Source: Sphingomonas sp. URHD0057 (GTDB lineage: Bacteria; Pseudomonadota; Alphaproteobacteria; Sphingomonadales; Sphingomonadaceae). From it: DNA of 64,000 bases. A program made the position numbers and the translations under genes. How positions within the stretch are numbered: position 1 is the stretch's first letter; the number at the start of each line of letters is the position of its first letter. Where the stretch lies: contig NZ_KK211162.1 in the NCBI RefSeq assembly GCF_000620665.1, positions 765,764-829,763 of the forward strand, read 5' to 3'. The notes beneath the pieces are model-generated. The model searched no databases, had not been told where the DNA came from, and saw only the letters and a list, made by a program, of their open reading frames with translations. Below are positions 55,706 to 64,000 of the stretch, in pieces.

Positions 55706-56952
55706 TCCTCGACCGCTATGAGCGGATGATCGCCCGGCGCTATCTTCTTCCGAGCAAGGGCGAGGGGTTCATTTTCGTCGTCGCCGGCTTCAGCGTGACT
55801 GCGGTTGCCCTAGGGGTCGCCGCGCTAATCATCGTGATGAGCGTGATGAACGGATTTCGCGCCGAGCTGTTCGACAAGATCGTCGGCCTCAACGGCCATG
55901 CCGTCGTCACTGGCTATGACGGGCGCCTCGGCAATTGGCAGCAGATCGCCGACCAGGCCAAGGCAACCCCCGGCGTGACGTCCGCGCTGCCGTTGATCGA
56001 GCAGCCGCTGATGGCCTCGGCCAACGGTCGCGTCGAAGGAGTGCTGGTGCGCGGCATGCGCATGTCCGACATCCTCGCCAACAAGACGATCACCTCCAAC
56101 GTCGTCGCCGGCGATCTGAAGTCGATCGTTCCCGGGAGCGGGCGGGTGGCAATCGGCTCACGGCTCGCCGAAGCGCTCGGCGCATTCCCCGGCAGCGAGA
56201 TCAGCCTGATCAGTCCGGAAGGGCGCTCGACGGTGGTCGGCACGGTCCCTCGCATCGTCTCCTATACCGTGGGCGCGATCTTCGAGGTCGGTATCTATGA
56301 TTACGACAAAGCGTTCGTCGTCATGCCGATGGAGCAGGCGCAGGAGCTGCTGATGCTCGGCGACCAGGTCGGGATGGTCGAGATCCAGACCGTCGATCCC
56401 GACAAGGTCCAGCAGATCGTCGCCCCGCTTCAGCCAGTGGTGCGCGGCCGCGGCATCATCACCGACTGGCGGCAGATGAACGCGGCGCTGTTCCAGGCGC
56501 TCGAGGTCGAGCGCGTGGCGATGTTCGTCGTGCTGTGCATCATCATTCTCGTCGCCGCGTTCAACATCGCATCCTCGCTCATCATGATGGTGCGCGCGAA
56601 GACGCGGGACATTGCGATCCTGAGAACAATGGGCGCGAGCCGACGCGGAGTCCGCAGGATTTTCATGACGGTCGGCCTGACCATCGGGATCGTCGGGATC
56701 GCCGCGGGCGCGCTGCTCGGCGCCGTCTTCCTGTTCTTCCGGCAGGGCGTCGTCAACGCGATCCAGTTCATCACCGGCCAGAATTTGTGGGACCCGTCGG
56801 TCCGGTTCCTGACGGACCTTCCGTCCAAGACCGATCCGTTCGAAGTGACGGCGATCGTCGGTGTCGCTTTGCTGCTGTCGTTCCTCGCCACCTACTTTCC
56901 GGCGCGGCGGGCGGCGAGCACCGACCCGGTTCAGGTGCTGCGCTATGAGTGA
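55702..56952 (+). CDS. lolC: Lipoprotein-releasing ABC permease LolC/E
   Basis: A 416-residue inner-membrane permease with four membrane segments (about 23-50, 275-300, 325-350, 380-400) and a large periplasmic domain between the first two. Typical: [32 protein letters not shown] and the C-terminal [16 protein letters not shown]. With LolD it releases lipoproteins to LolA. Only one permease gene is present, so it probably forms a homodimer or LolF-type permease; the symbol C or E is a convention. Confidence 0.93.
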   Translation: MILDRYERMIARRYLLPSKGEGFIFVVAGFSVTAVALGVAALIIVMSVMNGFRAELFDKIVGLNGHAVVTGYDGRLGNWQQIADQAKATPGVTSALPLIEQPLMASANGRVEGVLVRGMRMSDILANKTITSNVVAGDLKSIVPGSGRVAIGSRLAEALGAFPGSEISLISPEGRSTVVGTVPRIVSYTVGAIFEVGIYDYDKAFVVMPMEQAQELLMLGDQVGMVEIQTVDPDKVQQIVAPLQPVVRGRGIITDWRQMNAALFQALEVERVAMFVVLCIIILVAAFNIASSLIMMVRAKTRDIAILRTMGASRRGVRRIFMTVGLTIGIVGIAAGALLGAVFLFFRQGVVNAIQFITGQNLWDPSVRFLTDLPSKTDPFEVTAIVGVALLLSFLATYFPARRAASTDPVQVLRYE

Positions 56953-57652
56953 GGAGTCTTCGTCGCGGCTCCGCGGGGACGCGACGCCGGTCCTCGTCAC
57001 GCGGGACCTCAAGCGCAGCTTCACTCAGGGCGGCGTAACGATCGAAGTACTGCGCGGAGTCGATTTCGCGATCGCGCCGGGCGAGATCGTCGCGTTGCTT
57101 GGCCCGTCGGGGTCGGGCAAGTCGACCTTGCTCCAGGCCGTCGGCCTGCTCGAAGGGGGCTTCGAGGGCTCCATCCGGCTGCAGGGGGAGGAGGCGTCGG
57201 AGCTCGACGACGATGGCCGCACCCGGCTGCGGCGCGACCTGCTTGGGTTTGTTTATCAGTTCCACCACCTGCTTCCGGAATTCACCGCGATGGAGAATGT
57301 GGTCCTCCCCCAGCTGGTGCATGGGGCCCAACCCGGAGCCGCGCGCGAGCGTGCGGAGCAATTGCTGGGCACGCTCGGCCTCGCTCAGCGGCTCGATCAT
57401 CGCCCATCCAAGCTGTCCGGCGGCGAGCAGCAGCGGGTCGCCGTCGCGCGTGCCCTCGCCAACCGCCCTCCACTGGTGCTGGCCGATGAACCGACCGGCA
57501 ACCTCGACGAGCATACCGCCGATGCAGTGTTCGCCGAATTCCTGAAGCTGGTGCGGGGAGAAGGCACCGCGGCCCTGGTGGCGACCCACAACGAACGGCT
57601 GGCGAGCAGGATGGATCGGGTCGTTCGCCTCCATGAGGGCCGGCTCGAATAG
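56945..57652 (+). CDS. lolD: Lipoprotein-releasing ABC ATPase LolD
   Basis: A 235-residue ABC ATPase: Walker [16 protein letters not shown]-loop [18 protein letters not shown], signature [15 protein letters not shown], Walker [14 protein letters not shown] and H-loop ATHNE. The Q-loop '[10 protein letters not shown]' is specific for LolD. The start lies eight bases inside the permease gene. The GTG of the next gene overlaps its stop. Confidence 0.96.
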   Translation: MSEESSSRLRGDATPVLVTRDLKRSFTQGGVTIEVLRGVDFAIAPGEIVALLGPSGSGKSTLLQAVGLLEGGFEGSIRLQGEEASELDDDGRTRLRRDLLGFVYQFHHLLPEFTAMENVVLPQLVHGAQPGAARERAEQLLGTLGLAQRLDHRPSKLSGGEQQRVAVARALANRPPLVLADEPTGNLDEHTADAVFAEFLKLVRGEGTAALVATHNERLASRMDRVVRLHEGRLE

Positions 57653-58563
57653 TGGAGCCGCAGCGGCCCAGAGACGTTCAGCGGGCGATGCGAAAGCTCA
57701 ATCCCACGCTGATCGCGCTCATCGGCGGAATTGTCATTGTCCTGTTGCTCGTCGCCTACTTCGCCACCAATCGAAACGCCGACCAGGACAAGCTCACCGG
57801 CAACGAGCTGGGCCAGACGATCGCGCCGGCCCAGCCCGGCAGGGAATGCGCCTCGTCGGCGACCTATAATTTGATCAAGAAGGAACTCTTCCTCAGCGCC
57901 GCGCAACACCGCGGCAGCGATCAGGCAACCTTCGAGGAAGTCGCCGGCTTTGCCGTGGTGCGGATGGACAATGCGGTGATGGAAAGCGAGGACGAGAGCA
58001 GCGGCACGATCGATTGTTCTGGCCTGCTGTCGCTCGATCTTCCGCCGGGGATCGCACTCGCGGACGGTCGCCGGAACCTGATGAGCAACATCGATTACAG
58101 CATCCAGCCGAACGGCGCCGTGGTGTTGCGCAACGCGAACGCGCTGATCGGTCCGCTGACGACGCTGACGCGTGTCGCCGAGCCCCAGCAGCCGGCAGCC
58201 GGCGCCGAGATGAACGGGACCGCGCCGACGGAGGAGAACACCGCCGCGTCCGTGTCGGCCAATGTTCAGCCCGGCCCGGCGTCGAGCTATCCGGGGCGGC
58301 CGAGCTTTGACTGCGCCAGCGCCCGGAGCCAAAGCGAGATCACGGTCTGCTCCGACGCCGGCCTGTCGGCGCTCGACGTCAACATGGCCACGCAATACCG
58401 GCGCGCGCTTGCCACCGCGACGCCCGAGCAGCGAGCGCTCTTGCAAAGAACCCGCGACCGTTTCCTCGGGTATCGCGAGCGCTGCGCGAACCGGCAGTGC
58501 ATCGGCGATGCCTATGTCGGGCGCATGCGCGAAATCCGCGACATCATGGCGGGCCGGCTGTAA
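57652..58563 (+). CDS. Membrane-anchored protein with LprI-like C-terminal domain
   Basis: A 303-residue protein: one membrane segment (about 19-42, LIALIGGIVIVLLLVAYFAT), a middle domain (about 65-180) without known family features, an acidic/Pro linker, and a C-terminal LprI/DUF1311-like domain (about 215-300: PSFDCASARSQSEITVCSDA; LSALDVNMATQYRRAL; RFLGYRERCANRQCIG). LprI proteins inhibit lysozyme in mycobacteria. The GTG at 57652 overlaps the lolD stop; an ATG at 57688 is an alternative. It probably travels with the lol operon. Confidence 0.76.
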   Translation: MEPQRPRDVQRAMRKLNPTLIALIGGIVIVLLLVAYFATNRNADQDKLTGNELGQTIAPAQPGRECASSATYNLIKKELFLSAAQHRGSDQATFEEVAGFAVVRMDNAVMESEDESSGTIDCSGLLSLDLPPGIALADGRRNLMSNIDYSIQPNGAVVLRNANALIGPLTTLTRVAEPQQPAAGAEMNGTAPTEENTAASVSANVQPGPASSYPGRPSFDCASARSQSEITVCSDAGLSALDVNMATQYRRALATATPEQRALLQRTRDRFLGYRERCANRQCIGDAYVGRMREIRDIMAGRL

Positions 58564-58643
58564 GTGGCCCGGTAGTCGCCGTTCGAATTGGCTATTGCGG
58601 AATAACCGAGACGATGGTCCCTCTCCAGCGAGAGGAGCGGCGT

Positions 58644-59201
58644 ATGAGACTTCGCACTGGCTTGGTTGTACTGAACGCGCTGGTCATGGCCTCGACGGCC
58701 TCTGCTCAGACGCCGCCCGCAGCTCCGCCCGGTCCGCCGCCACCGGCCTGCACCGCGCCCGAGCACCGGCAATTCGATTTTTGGGTTGGCTACTGGGACG
58801 TCTATCCGACCGGCAGGGAGAAGCTCGTCGCGCACAGCCTGATCGAGAAGCTCTACGCGGGCTGCACGGTCAGGGAGAACTGGATGCCGCTCAACAACAG
58901 CAACGGCGGCAGCCTCAATATGTATGATGCGGCCGACAAGAAGTGGCACCAGCTGTGGCAGGACAGCCAGAATGGCCGGGTCGCGTTCGATGGCGCCTTT
59001 GGCGACGGCAAGATGGTCCTGGTCGGCAATTGGCAGGGCGCCAACGGTCCCGGTCAGGATGCGCTGACGCGGATGACCTACAGCAGCAATGCCGACGGGT
59101 CGGTCCGCCAGTTCGGCGAACAGTCGACCGACCACGGCAAGACCTGGGCTCCAGCCTTCGATTTCACCTACCGGAAGAGCGCGTCGGCACCCTCGAAGTA
59201 A
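58644..59201 (+). CDS. Exported DUF1579-like hypothetical protein
   Basis: A 185-residue protein with signal peptide (LVVLNALVMASTASAQ) and Pro-rich spacer, then a lipocalin-like or DUF1579-like beta domain: EHRQFDFWVGYWDVYPTG, LYAGCTVRENWMPLN, WHQLWQDSQNGRVAFDGAFG and RQFGEQSTDHGKTWAPAFDF. The motif 'FDFW-x-G-x-WDVY' is frequent in such proteins in alphaproteobacteria. AGAGGAG precedes the ATG at 58644. The role is unknown. Confidence 0.75.
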   Translation: MRLRTGLVVLNALVMASTASAQTPPAAPPGPPPPACTAPEHRQFDFWVGYWDVYPTGREKLVAHSLIEKLYAGCTVRENWMPLNNSNGGSLNMYDAADKKWHQLWQDSQNGRVAFDGAFGDGKMVLVGNWQGANGPGQDALTRMTYSSNADGSVRQFGEQSTDHGKTWAPAFDFTYRKSASAPSK

Positions 59202-59210
59202 TTGTGGAAA

Positions 59211-59230
59211 AAGGCGCTCCAAGCGCTTTC
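59211..59230 (+). terminator. Weak terminator after the DUF1579-like gene
   Basis: AAGGCGCT-CC-AAGCGCTTTC forms a 7-bp stem with one bulged G and only three T after it. It lies 10 bases after the stop and 30 before dnaE. Confidence 0.3.
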
Positions 59231-59260
59231 ATCGCCAGCTAAAAACCCCATAGTGAGGAG

Positions 59261-62200
59261 GTGAATTCTCCTTACGTCCCGCTGCGCGTCTTTTCGTCCT
59301 TCACCATGCTCGAAGGGGCGATGGAGCCCAAGACCATCGCGGCGCGCGCGGCAACGCTCGGCTTTCCCGCGGTCGCCCTGACCGACCGCAACGGCCTTTA
59401 CGGCGCGATGCCCTTCAGCGACGCCTGCATCGGCAAGGGCGTGCAGCCGGTCATTGGCGCGATGCTCGGCGTCGCGCGTCCGCCCGAGATCGGTGGCGAA
59501 GCGGGCATCGACTGGCTCGTCCTGCTCGCCAAGGACGACCTCGGCTACGCCAACCTCTGCAAGCTTGTGTCATCGGCGCATCTCGATCGCCCGGTTGAGC
59601 TGGAGCCTCATGTCCAGTTCGCCGAGCTCGAGGGATTGAGCCAGGGCCTGCTGGCCCTGACGGCGGGCGGGGAGGGGGCGATCGCGCGCCTGTTCGCCGA
59701 CGGCCAGAAGGACAAGGCGCAGGCCTATTGCGAGCGGCTGCACGCGCTGTTCCCCGATCGTTTGTACGTCGAGCTCAGCCGCCGGGGCGATCCGGTCGAG
59801 GAAGCCGCCGAGGAGCTGCTGATCGAGCTAGCTTATGCGCGCGACCTGCCGCTGGTCGCGACAAACCCGGCGGCCTACGCCGATCCCAGTTATCATGCGG
59901 CGCACGATGCCATGCTGTGCATCGCCAATTCCGCCTATGTCGAAAGCGCTGACCGCATATCCTCCTCTTCGGACGCGTGGCTCAAGGACAGCGCGGGAAT
60001 GGCCGAGCTGTTCGCCGATTTGCCCGAAGCGATCGCCAACACCGCCGTGATTGCCCAGCGTTGCGCGGTCGCGGCTCCGCAGCGCCGCCCGATCCTGCCG
60101 CGACTCGGCGACGACGAGGACGAGCAGCTGCGCCGCGACGCCCGTGCCGGGCTCGAGCAGCGGCTAACTGGACGCGCCCACGATAACCGCCAGGCCTATG
60201 CGGACCGCCTCGAATATGAGCTCGAGATTATCACCGGCATGGGCTTTGCCGGTTACTTCCTGATCGTCGCCGATTTCATCAAATGGGCGAAAGCGAACGA
60301 TATTCCGGTCGGGCCGGGGCGCGGCTCGGGCGCCGGCTCGGTGGTCGCCTGGGCGCTGACTATCACCGACCTCGACCCGATTGCGCTGGGACTGCTGTTC
60401 GAGCGCTTCCTCAATCCCGAGCGCGTGTCGATGCCCGACTTCGACATCGACTTCTGCGAAACCCACCGCGACAAGGTCATCACCTACGTTCAGGGCAAAT
60501 ATGGCCGCGACCGGGTCGCCCAGATTATCACCTTCGGGCGATTGAAGGCGCGCGCTGTGCTCAAGGACACCGGGCGGGTGCTGCAAATGCCGTACGGCCA
60601 GGTCGACCGGCTGGCGAAGCTGATCCCCAACCATCCCACCGATCCATGGACGCTCGAGCGCTCATTGAATGGGGTTTCCGAGCTTGCCGCCGAATATCGC
60701 GACGACAAGGACGTGAAGCGGCTGTTCGACCTTGCCATGAAGCTTGAGGGTCTGCCCCGTCACGCCTCGACCCATGCCGCGGGCGTGGTCATCGGCGACC
60801 GCCCGCTCGATGAGCTGGTTCCGCTTTACCGCGATCCGCGCTCGGACATGCCGGTTACCCAGTTCGACATGAAATATGTCGAGGCGGCGGGGCTGGTGAA
60901 GTTCGACTTCCTCGGCTTGAAGACGCTGTCGGTGCTGAAGGAAGCGCGCCGCCTGCTGGCCGAGCAAGGCGTCGAGGTCGATTTCGACGCGCTGCCGTGG
61001 GACGATCCGGCGGTTTACGAGCTGCTTCAGCGCGGCGACGCGGTCGGCATCTTCCAGCTCGAATCCGAAGGCATGCGGCGCACGCTCGCGGCGGTTCGCC
61101 CGACCGGCTTTGGCGACATCGTTGCGCTCGTCGCCCTCTACCGGCCGGGGCCGATGGACAACATCCCGATGTTTGGCGACCGCAAGAACGGGCGCGCCGA
61201 GATTGAATATCCGCACCCGCTGCTCGAGGGGATCCTCGCCGAGACCTACGGCATCTTCGTCTACCAGGAGCAGGTGATGCAGGCGGCACAGGTGCTGGCC
61301 GGCTACAGCCTCGGCGGCGCCGACCTGCTGCGCCGGGCGATGGGCAAGAAGATCCAGTCGGAAATGGACGCCCAGCGCGCGATCTTTGTCGAGGGCTGCG
61401 CCACAACCAACCAGATTCCGGCAGCCAAGGCCAACGAGCTGTTCGACTTGATCGACAAGTTCGCCGGCTACGGCTTCAACAAGAGCCACGCCGCCGGCTA
61501 CGCCCTGATCGCCTACCAGACCGCCTGGCTGAAGGCGCACCATCCGGCCGAGTTCTTCGCCGCCTCGATGAGCTTCGACATGGCGCTGACGGACAAGCTT
61601 GGGGTGTTCGTGGAAGATATGCGGCGCAGCGGGATCGAGTGTCTGGCGCCGGACATCAATGCCAGCCGCGCCCACTTCACGGTTGAGAATGGACCCGCGG
61701 GCCATGGCGTCCGCTATGCGCTCGGCGCGCTGAAGGGCGTCGGCGAGAAAGCGATGGACGCCTTGGTCGCCGAGCGCGAGCGGGGAGGGCCGTTTTCCAG
61801 CCTCGAGGATTTCGCCTCGCGGATCGACCCGCGCCTGCTCAACCGCCGCCAGCTCGAGAGCCTCGCCGGGGCGGGAGCGTTCGACGCGATCAAGCCGGAC
61901 CGCGCCGCGGTTCATGGAGCGGCGGAAACGATCCTCGCCCATGCGTCGAGCGCGCACGAGCAGCGCGAAAGCGGCCAGGCCGGGCTGTTCGGGGTCAATT
62001 CGGCCGAGGCGGCGCCAATCCGCCTGCCGCGCGATGCCTCGTGGACACTCGCCCAGCGCATGGCGGCCGAGCGCGACGCCTTCGGCTTCTACTTCTCCGC
62101 CCACCCGGTCGATGCGCAGCGGCACCTGCTCGCTGCGCACAAGGTGCGGACCTTCGCCGAGCTCGCCGAGATCCGCATCGGCAACGGCGAACGGGCGGGC

Positions 62201-62719
62201 GCGACCATGGTCGGGCTGGCCGAGGCGGTCCGCTGGCGCGTCTCCGCCAAGGGCCGCCGCTACATGATCGCCAGCCTGTCCGACCGCTCGGGCCAGTTCG
62301 AGGCGACGGTGTTCGATGAGGAACCTGCCACCGCACTCGAAGCGGCGGCCAAGACCGGCGCCTGCGGCTTGCTCACAGTCGAGCTGGACCGCCGGGCCGG
62401 TGACGATGTCCCGCGCGTGACGATCAAGCGCTTCCAGCCGCTCGACGCGCTGGCGAAGAAGACGCGGCTGCAGATGATCGTGCGCGTCTCCGACGCCGGG
62501 ATGGTCGAGCGAGTGGCGCGCGAGCTCGCCGCGGCGACGGGGGGCAACGGCATGGTTCGCCTGGTCGTGCCGATCACCGGCGGCGGCGAAGCGACGCTCG
62601 TGGCGGGCCGGGACTATGCGCTCGACGGCGAGATCGCCTCACGCATCGAGCGCATCATCGGCGAGGGCACCGTCGATTTGTCCGCGCAAGAGCCGCCGAA
62701 GCTCGCGCTGGTCGGCTAA
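59261..62719 (+). CDS. dnaE: DNA polymerase III alpha subunit (DnaE1)
   Basis: A 1152-residue replicative polymerase. PHP domain (about 1-210), then the polymerase core with catalytic Asp residues in MPDFDIDFCETHRD and in AGLVKFDFLGLKTLSV, PGRGSGAGSVVAWAL in the palm, helix-hairpin-helix (about 840-870) and a C-terminal OB fold (about 965-1050). The PHP metal histidines of the HLHxHT type are missing (VPLRVFSSF). GTG start at 59261; the strong ribosome site AGGAGGTGA overlaps it, so the exact start is uncertain by a few codons. The stop shares CTAA with the hemerythrin gene. Confidence 0.96.
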   Translation: MNSPYVPLRVFSSFTMLEGAMEPKTIAARAATLGFPAVALTDRNGLYGAMPFSDACIGKGVQPVIGAMLGVARPPEIGGEAGIDWLVLLAKDDLGYANLCKLVSSAHLDRPVELEPHVQFAELEGLSQGLLALTAGGEGAIARLFADGQKDKAQAYCERLHALFPDRLYVELSRRGDPVEEAAEELLIELAYARDLPLVATNPAAYADPSYHAAHDAMLCIANSAYVESADRISSSSDAWLKDSAGMAELFADLPEAIANTAVIAQRCAVAAPQRRPILPRLGDDEDEQLRRDARAGLEQRLTGRAHDNRQAYADRLEYELEIITGMGFAGYFLIVADFIKWAKANDIPVGPGRGSGAGSVVAWALTITDLDPIALGLLFERFLNPERVSMPDFDIDFCETHRDKVITYVQGKYGRDRVAQIITFGRLKARAVLKDTGRVLQMPYGQVDRLAKLIPNHPTDPWTLERSLNGVSELAAEYRDDKDVKRLFDLAMKLEGLPRHASTHAAGVVIGDRPLDELVPLYRDPRSDMPVTQFDMKYVEAAGLVKFDFLGLKTLSVLKEARRLLAEQGVEVDFDALPWDDPAVYELLQRGDAVGIFQLESEGMRRTLAAVRPTGFGDIVALVALYRPGPMDNIPMFGDRKNGRAEIEYPHPLLEGILAETYGIFVYQEQVMQAAQVLAGYSLGGADLLRRAMGKKIQSEMDAQRAIFVEGCATTNQIPAAKANELFDLIDKFAGYGFNKSHAAGYALIAYQTAWLKAHHPAEFFAASMSFDMALTDKLGVFVEDMRRSGIECLAPDINASRAHFTVENGPAGHGVRYALGALKGVGEKAMDALVAERERGGPFSSLEDFASRIDPRLLNRRQLESLAGAGAFDAIKPDRAAVHGAAETILAHASSAHEQRESGQAGLFGVNSAEAAPIRLPRDASWTLAQRMAAERDAFGFYFSAHPVDAQRHLLAAHKVRTFAELAEIRIGNGERAGATMVGLAEAVRWRVSAKGRRYMIASLSDRSGQFEATVFDEEPATALEAAAKTGACGLLTVELDRRAGDDVPRVTIKRFQPLDALAKKTRLQMIVRVSDAGMVERVARELAAATGGNGMVRLVVPITGGGEATLVAGRDYALDGEIASRIERIIGEGTVDLSAQEPPKLALVG

Positions 62720-63363
62720 GCCATCCAAAACCCGTCGCGGTTGACGAGGCTGGTGATGTGCGCGGTCTGCTCCTCGTCCATGTCCTGCTTGAAGCGCGGG
62801 AAGACCTCTTCTTCTTCCATGTGCGCATGTTCGGACACCAGCTGGCGGAACTCGCGAACCTTTTCGAGCCAGTTGGAGGCATCGGGGCCCATTTCATTCA
62901 GCTCGAAGATGAAGGTCTTGATGTAGCCGTGCTCGCTTTCGAGATGGTCGGCGGCGGCCGTTTCGTTGGCCTCGCGGAGCGCCGGATAGACCACCATCTC
63001 TTCCTGGTGCGCGTGCTTGTCGAGCGCGTGGGTCAGCTTCATCAGCAGCATCTTGCGCTTGAACGTCTGGGTCTCGTCGGTCGCCAGCATCTTGTCGAAA
63101 ATGGCGAGCGCCATGTCGTGCTCGGCGGCGAGGATTTCGTCCCAGTCGCCCGCGGCGGCTTCCATGCTCTGCATGACGAACTTGCGGCCGAAGTTCGCGG
63201 CCACCCCGATGGCGACACCCGCGAGCGCCGCGCCGAGGACGGGAGCGGCGCCTTCGCTCCACGAAAAGGCGCTCCGGCTGCCGCCGCCACTGCGGTTTCC
63301 GTTGCTGCTGCTGCGGCTCGATGAGCTGCGATTCGACGAACGATTTTGGGTACGCGTGGCCAT
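62716..63363 (-). CDS. Hemerythrin-like (HHE domain) protein
   Basis: A 215-residue protein. Ser/Arg/Asn-rich low-complexity N-terminus (about 1-32), a hydrophobic segment (about 38-60, APVLGAALAGVAIGVAANFG), then a four-helix hemerythrin domain (about 75-205) with metal-site motifs AAEHDMAL, HAHQEEMVVYPAL, HLESEHGYIKTF and SEHAHMEEEEVFPRF. Such proteins bind O2, NO or iron and often belong to the stress response. AAGGAGGAG precedes the ATG, and the leader can pair with it. Confidence 0.85.
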   Translation of the reverse strand: MATRTQNRSSNRSSSSRSSSNGNRSGGGSRSAFSWSEGAAPVLGAALAGVAIGVAANFGRKFVMQSMEAAAGDWDEILAAEHDMALAIFDKMLATDETQTFKRKMLLMKLTHALDKHAHQEEMVVYPALREANETAAADHLESEHGYIKTFIFELNEMGPDASNWLEKVREFRQLVSEHAHMEEEEVFPRFKQDMDEEQTAHITSLVNRDGFWMA

Positions 63364-63365
63364 AA

Positions 63366-63407
63366 CTCCTCCTTGGCTGGATTTGCCCGTTTCAACGGTT
63401 GGAGGAG
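63366..63407 (-). promoter_or_regulatory. Leader hairpin that can hide the hemerythrin ribosome site
   Basis: On the minus strand CTCCTCC (63401-63407) is exactly complementary to GGAGGAG (63366-63372), which is the ribosome site. The 28-base loop holds a small extra stem CCGT-TGAA-ACGG. Confidence 0.4.
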
Positions 63408-63458
63408 GCGCGGCGTTCCGGTCGTGAGCGGGTCAAAACCACCGCTCGACGCATGGCG

Positions 63459-64000
63459 TCAAAGGCCGTTCGAGGGTTGCTGCGGCTCTTGCGCCGGTGG
63501 CGCCGTTTCGACCTGATTCTCAGGCACAGCAGGCTCGGTCTCCGAAAGGTTGACGGTTTCGGTGGTCGCCGGCGCCGTTTCGTCGACGTCTTCGCTCGGC
63601 GGCGGCGGCTTGGCGGTTTCATATTCCTCGCCTGGCAGTGGCCGCGGCTGCCTGGTGACCGGCGGCGGCGCCTTGTTCACCGGCGCGGTCGTGCCCTTGT
63701 AGACGCAGGCGTCGAGCCCGTCGCGGCCGACTACGCCGAGCCGTGCCGCGATGGTGTTGCCGTAGCGCCGGGTGAAGCCCTTGGGCGCGACCGCGCCGCG
63801 CTTCTTGGGTAGCGGTAGGATGGCGGCGATCCGAGCCGCCTCGGTCGCGCTCATCGCGCTCGCATCATGCCCATAATAGCGCTGTGACCCGGCATTGACG
63901 CCATAGGTCCCGATGCCGCTCTCGGCATTGTTGAGATAGACCTCCATGATCCGCCGCTTGCCCCACAGATGCTCGATCAGGAAGGTGAACCAGGCTTCGA
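63459..64000 (-). CDS. mtgA: Monofunctional peptidoglycan glycosyltransferase, C-terminal part
   Basis: A 3' fragment; the gene starts outside the window and reads in frame to base 64000. The glycosyltransferase-51 motifs KRRIMEVYLNNAESGIGTYG and ATEAARIAAILPLPKK are present. MtgA polymerises lipid II without making cross-links. After the domain an unusual 80-residue Pro/Glu/Thr-rich tail (TTAPVNKAPPP... PPAQEPQQPSNGL) extends the protein; the usual MtgA ends soon after the domain. The N-terminal anchor and catalytic Glu are out of view. Confidence 0.85.
   Translation of the reverse strand, partial: EAWFTFLIEHLWGKRRIMEVYLNNAESGIGTYGVNAGSQRYYGHDASAMSATEAARIAAILPLPKKRGAVAPKGFTRRYGNTIAARLGVVGRDGLDACVYKGTTAPVNKAPPPVTRQPRPLPGEEYETAKPPPPSEDVDETAPATTETVNLSETEPAVPENQVETAPPAQEPQQPSNGL

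Noticed and set aside
60662-62140. 492-codon frame opposite dnaE
   Set aside because: Antisense shadow of dnaE.

Overview
The window is a continuous stretch of core chromosome from a high-GC alphaproteobacterium, most likely of the order Sphingomonadales. The evidence is the alphaproteobacterial cell-cycle kinase CckA, HdaA, the lptD-surA-pdxA-rsmA operon, a short ProS without editing insertion, a System I cytochrome c maturation operon, DnaE that begins 'VPLRVFSSFTMLEGA', and REP-like hairpins of the 'CCCCGGC-GAAG-GCCGGGG / CTCCTGC-CTTC-GCAGGAG' type. I see no phage, plasmid, transposon, CRISPR array or rRNA. Three tRNA genes (Val-CAC, His-GTG, Met-CAT) are present.

Layout. 0-2.4 kb: a truncated Tat lipoprotein, an NfeD/SPFH membrane pair and a CoA-ester lyase. 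2.4-13.7 kb: guaB, an RsmB-type methyltransferase, a TPR protein, the envelope operon lptD-surA-pdxA-rsmA on the minus strand, then pepA-holC and ndk. 13.7-19.9 kb: purM-purN-MmcQ-unknown (minus), DUF2066-hdaA (plus), and rnd with two I78 inhibitor lipoproteins (minus). 20-25.1 kb: aspS, a PPK2-like kinase, greB and a lytic transglycosylase. 25.2-33.6 kb: dapA-smpB-DUF2062-M13 peptidase-cckA-response regulator-clpX. 33.6-38.9 kb: an L,D-transpeptidase, a small acidic protein, lon, a ClpP-like protein with an altered catalytic triad, and hupB. 38.9-47.4 kb: tRNA-Val, a Crp/Fnr regulator, a HIT protein, tRNA-His, Leu/Val dehydrogenase, ccmCDE-REP-ccmFGH-ccmI, and alanine dehydrogenase. 47.6-54.0 kb: kup, small proteins, tRNA-Met, metC, two tiny WGxxGxxG-type proteins and a TonB-like protein. 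54.0-64.0 kb: a probable structured RNA, proS-lolC/E-lolD, an LprI-domain protein, dnaE, a hemerythrin-like protein and the 3' part of a monofunctional transglycosylase gene.

How the genes work together. Many operons are tightly coupled by ATGA overlaps (purN-mmcQ-unknown, DUF2066-hdaA, ccmC-D-E, ccmF-G-H, proS-lolC/E). Envelope building is strongly represented (LptD, SurA, LolCDE, Slt, MtgA, L,D-transpeptidase). So are proteolysis and cell-cycle control (ClpX, Lon, ClpP-like, CckA, HdaA) and trans-translation (SmpB feeding ClpX).

No large undescribed system such as a defence island or biosynthetic cluster is visible. The observations most worth a second look are: the folded RNA candidate at 54.09-54.23 kb; the ClpP-like protein with Asn in place of the catalytic Asp; a REP element whose hairpin arm supplies the ccmF Shine-Dalgarno; two other leaders that could hide their Shine-Dalgarno (dnaE, hemerythrin); the palindromes between ald and kup; and six convergent gene pairs that share stop codons through CTAG or CTAA.
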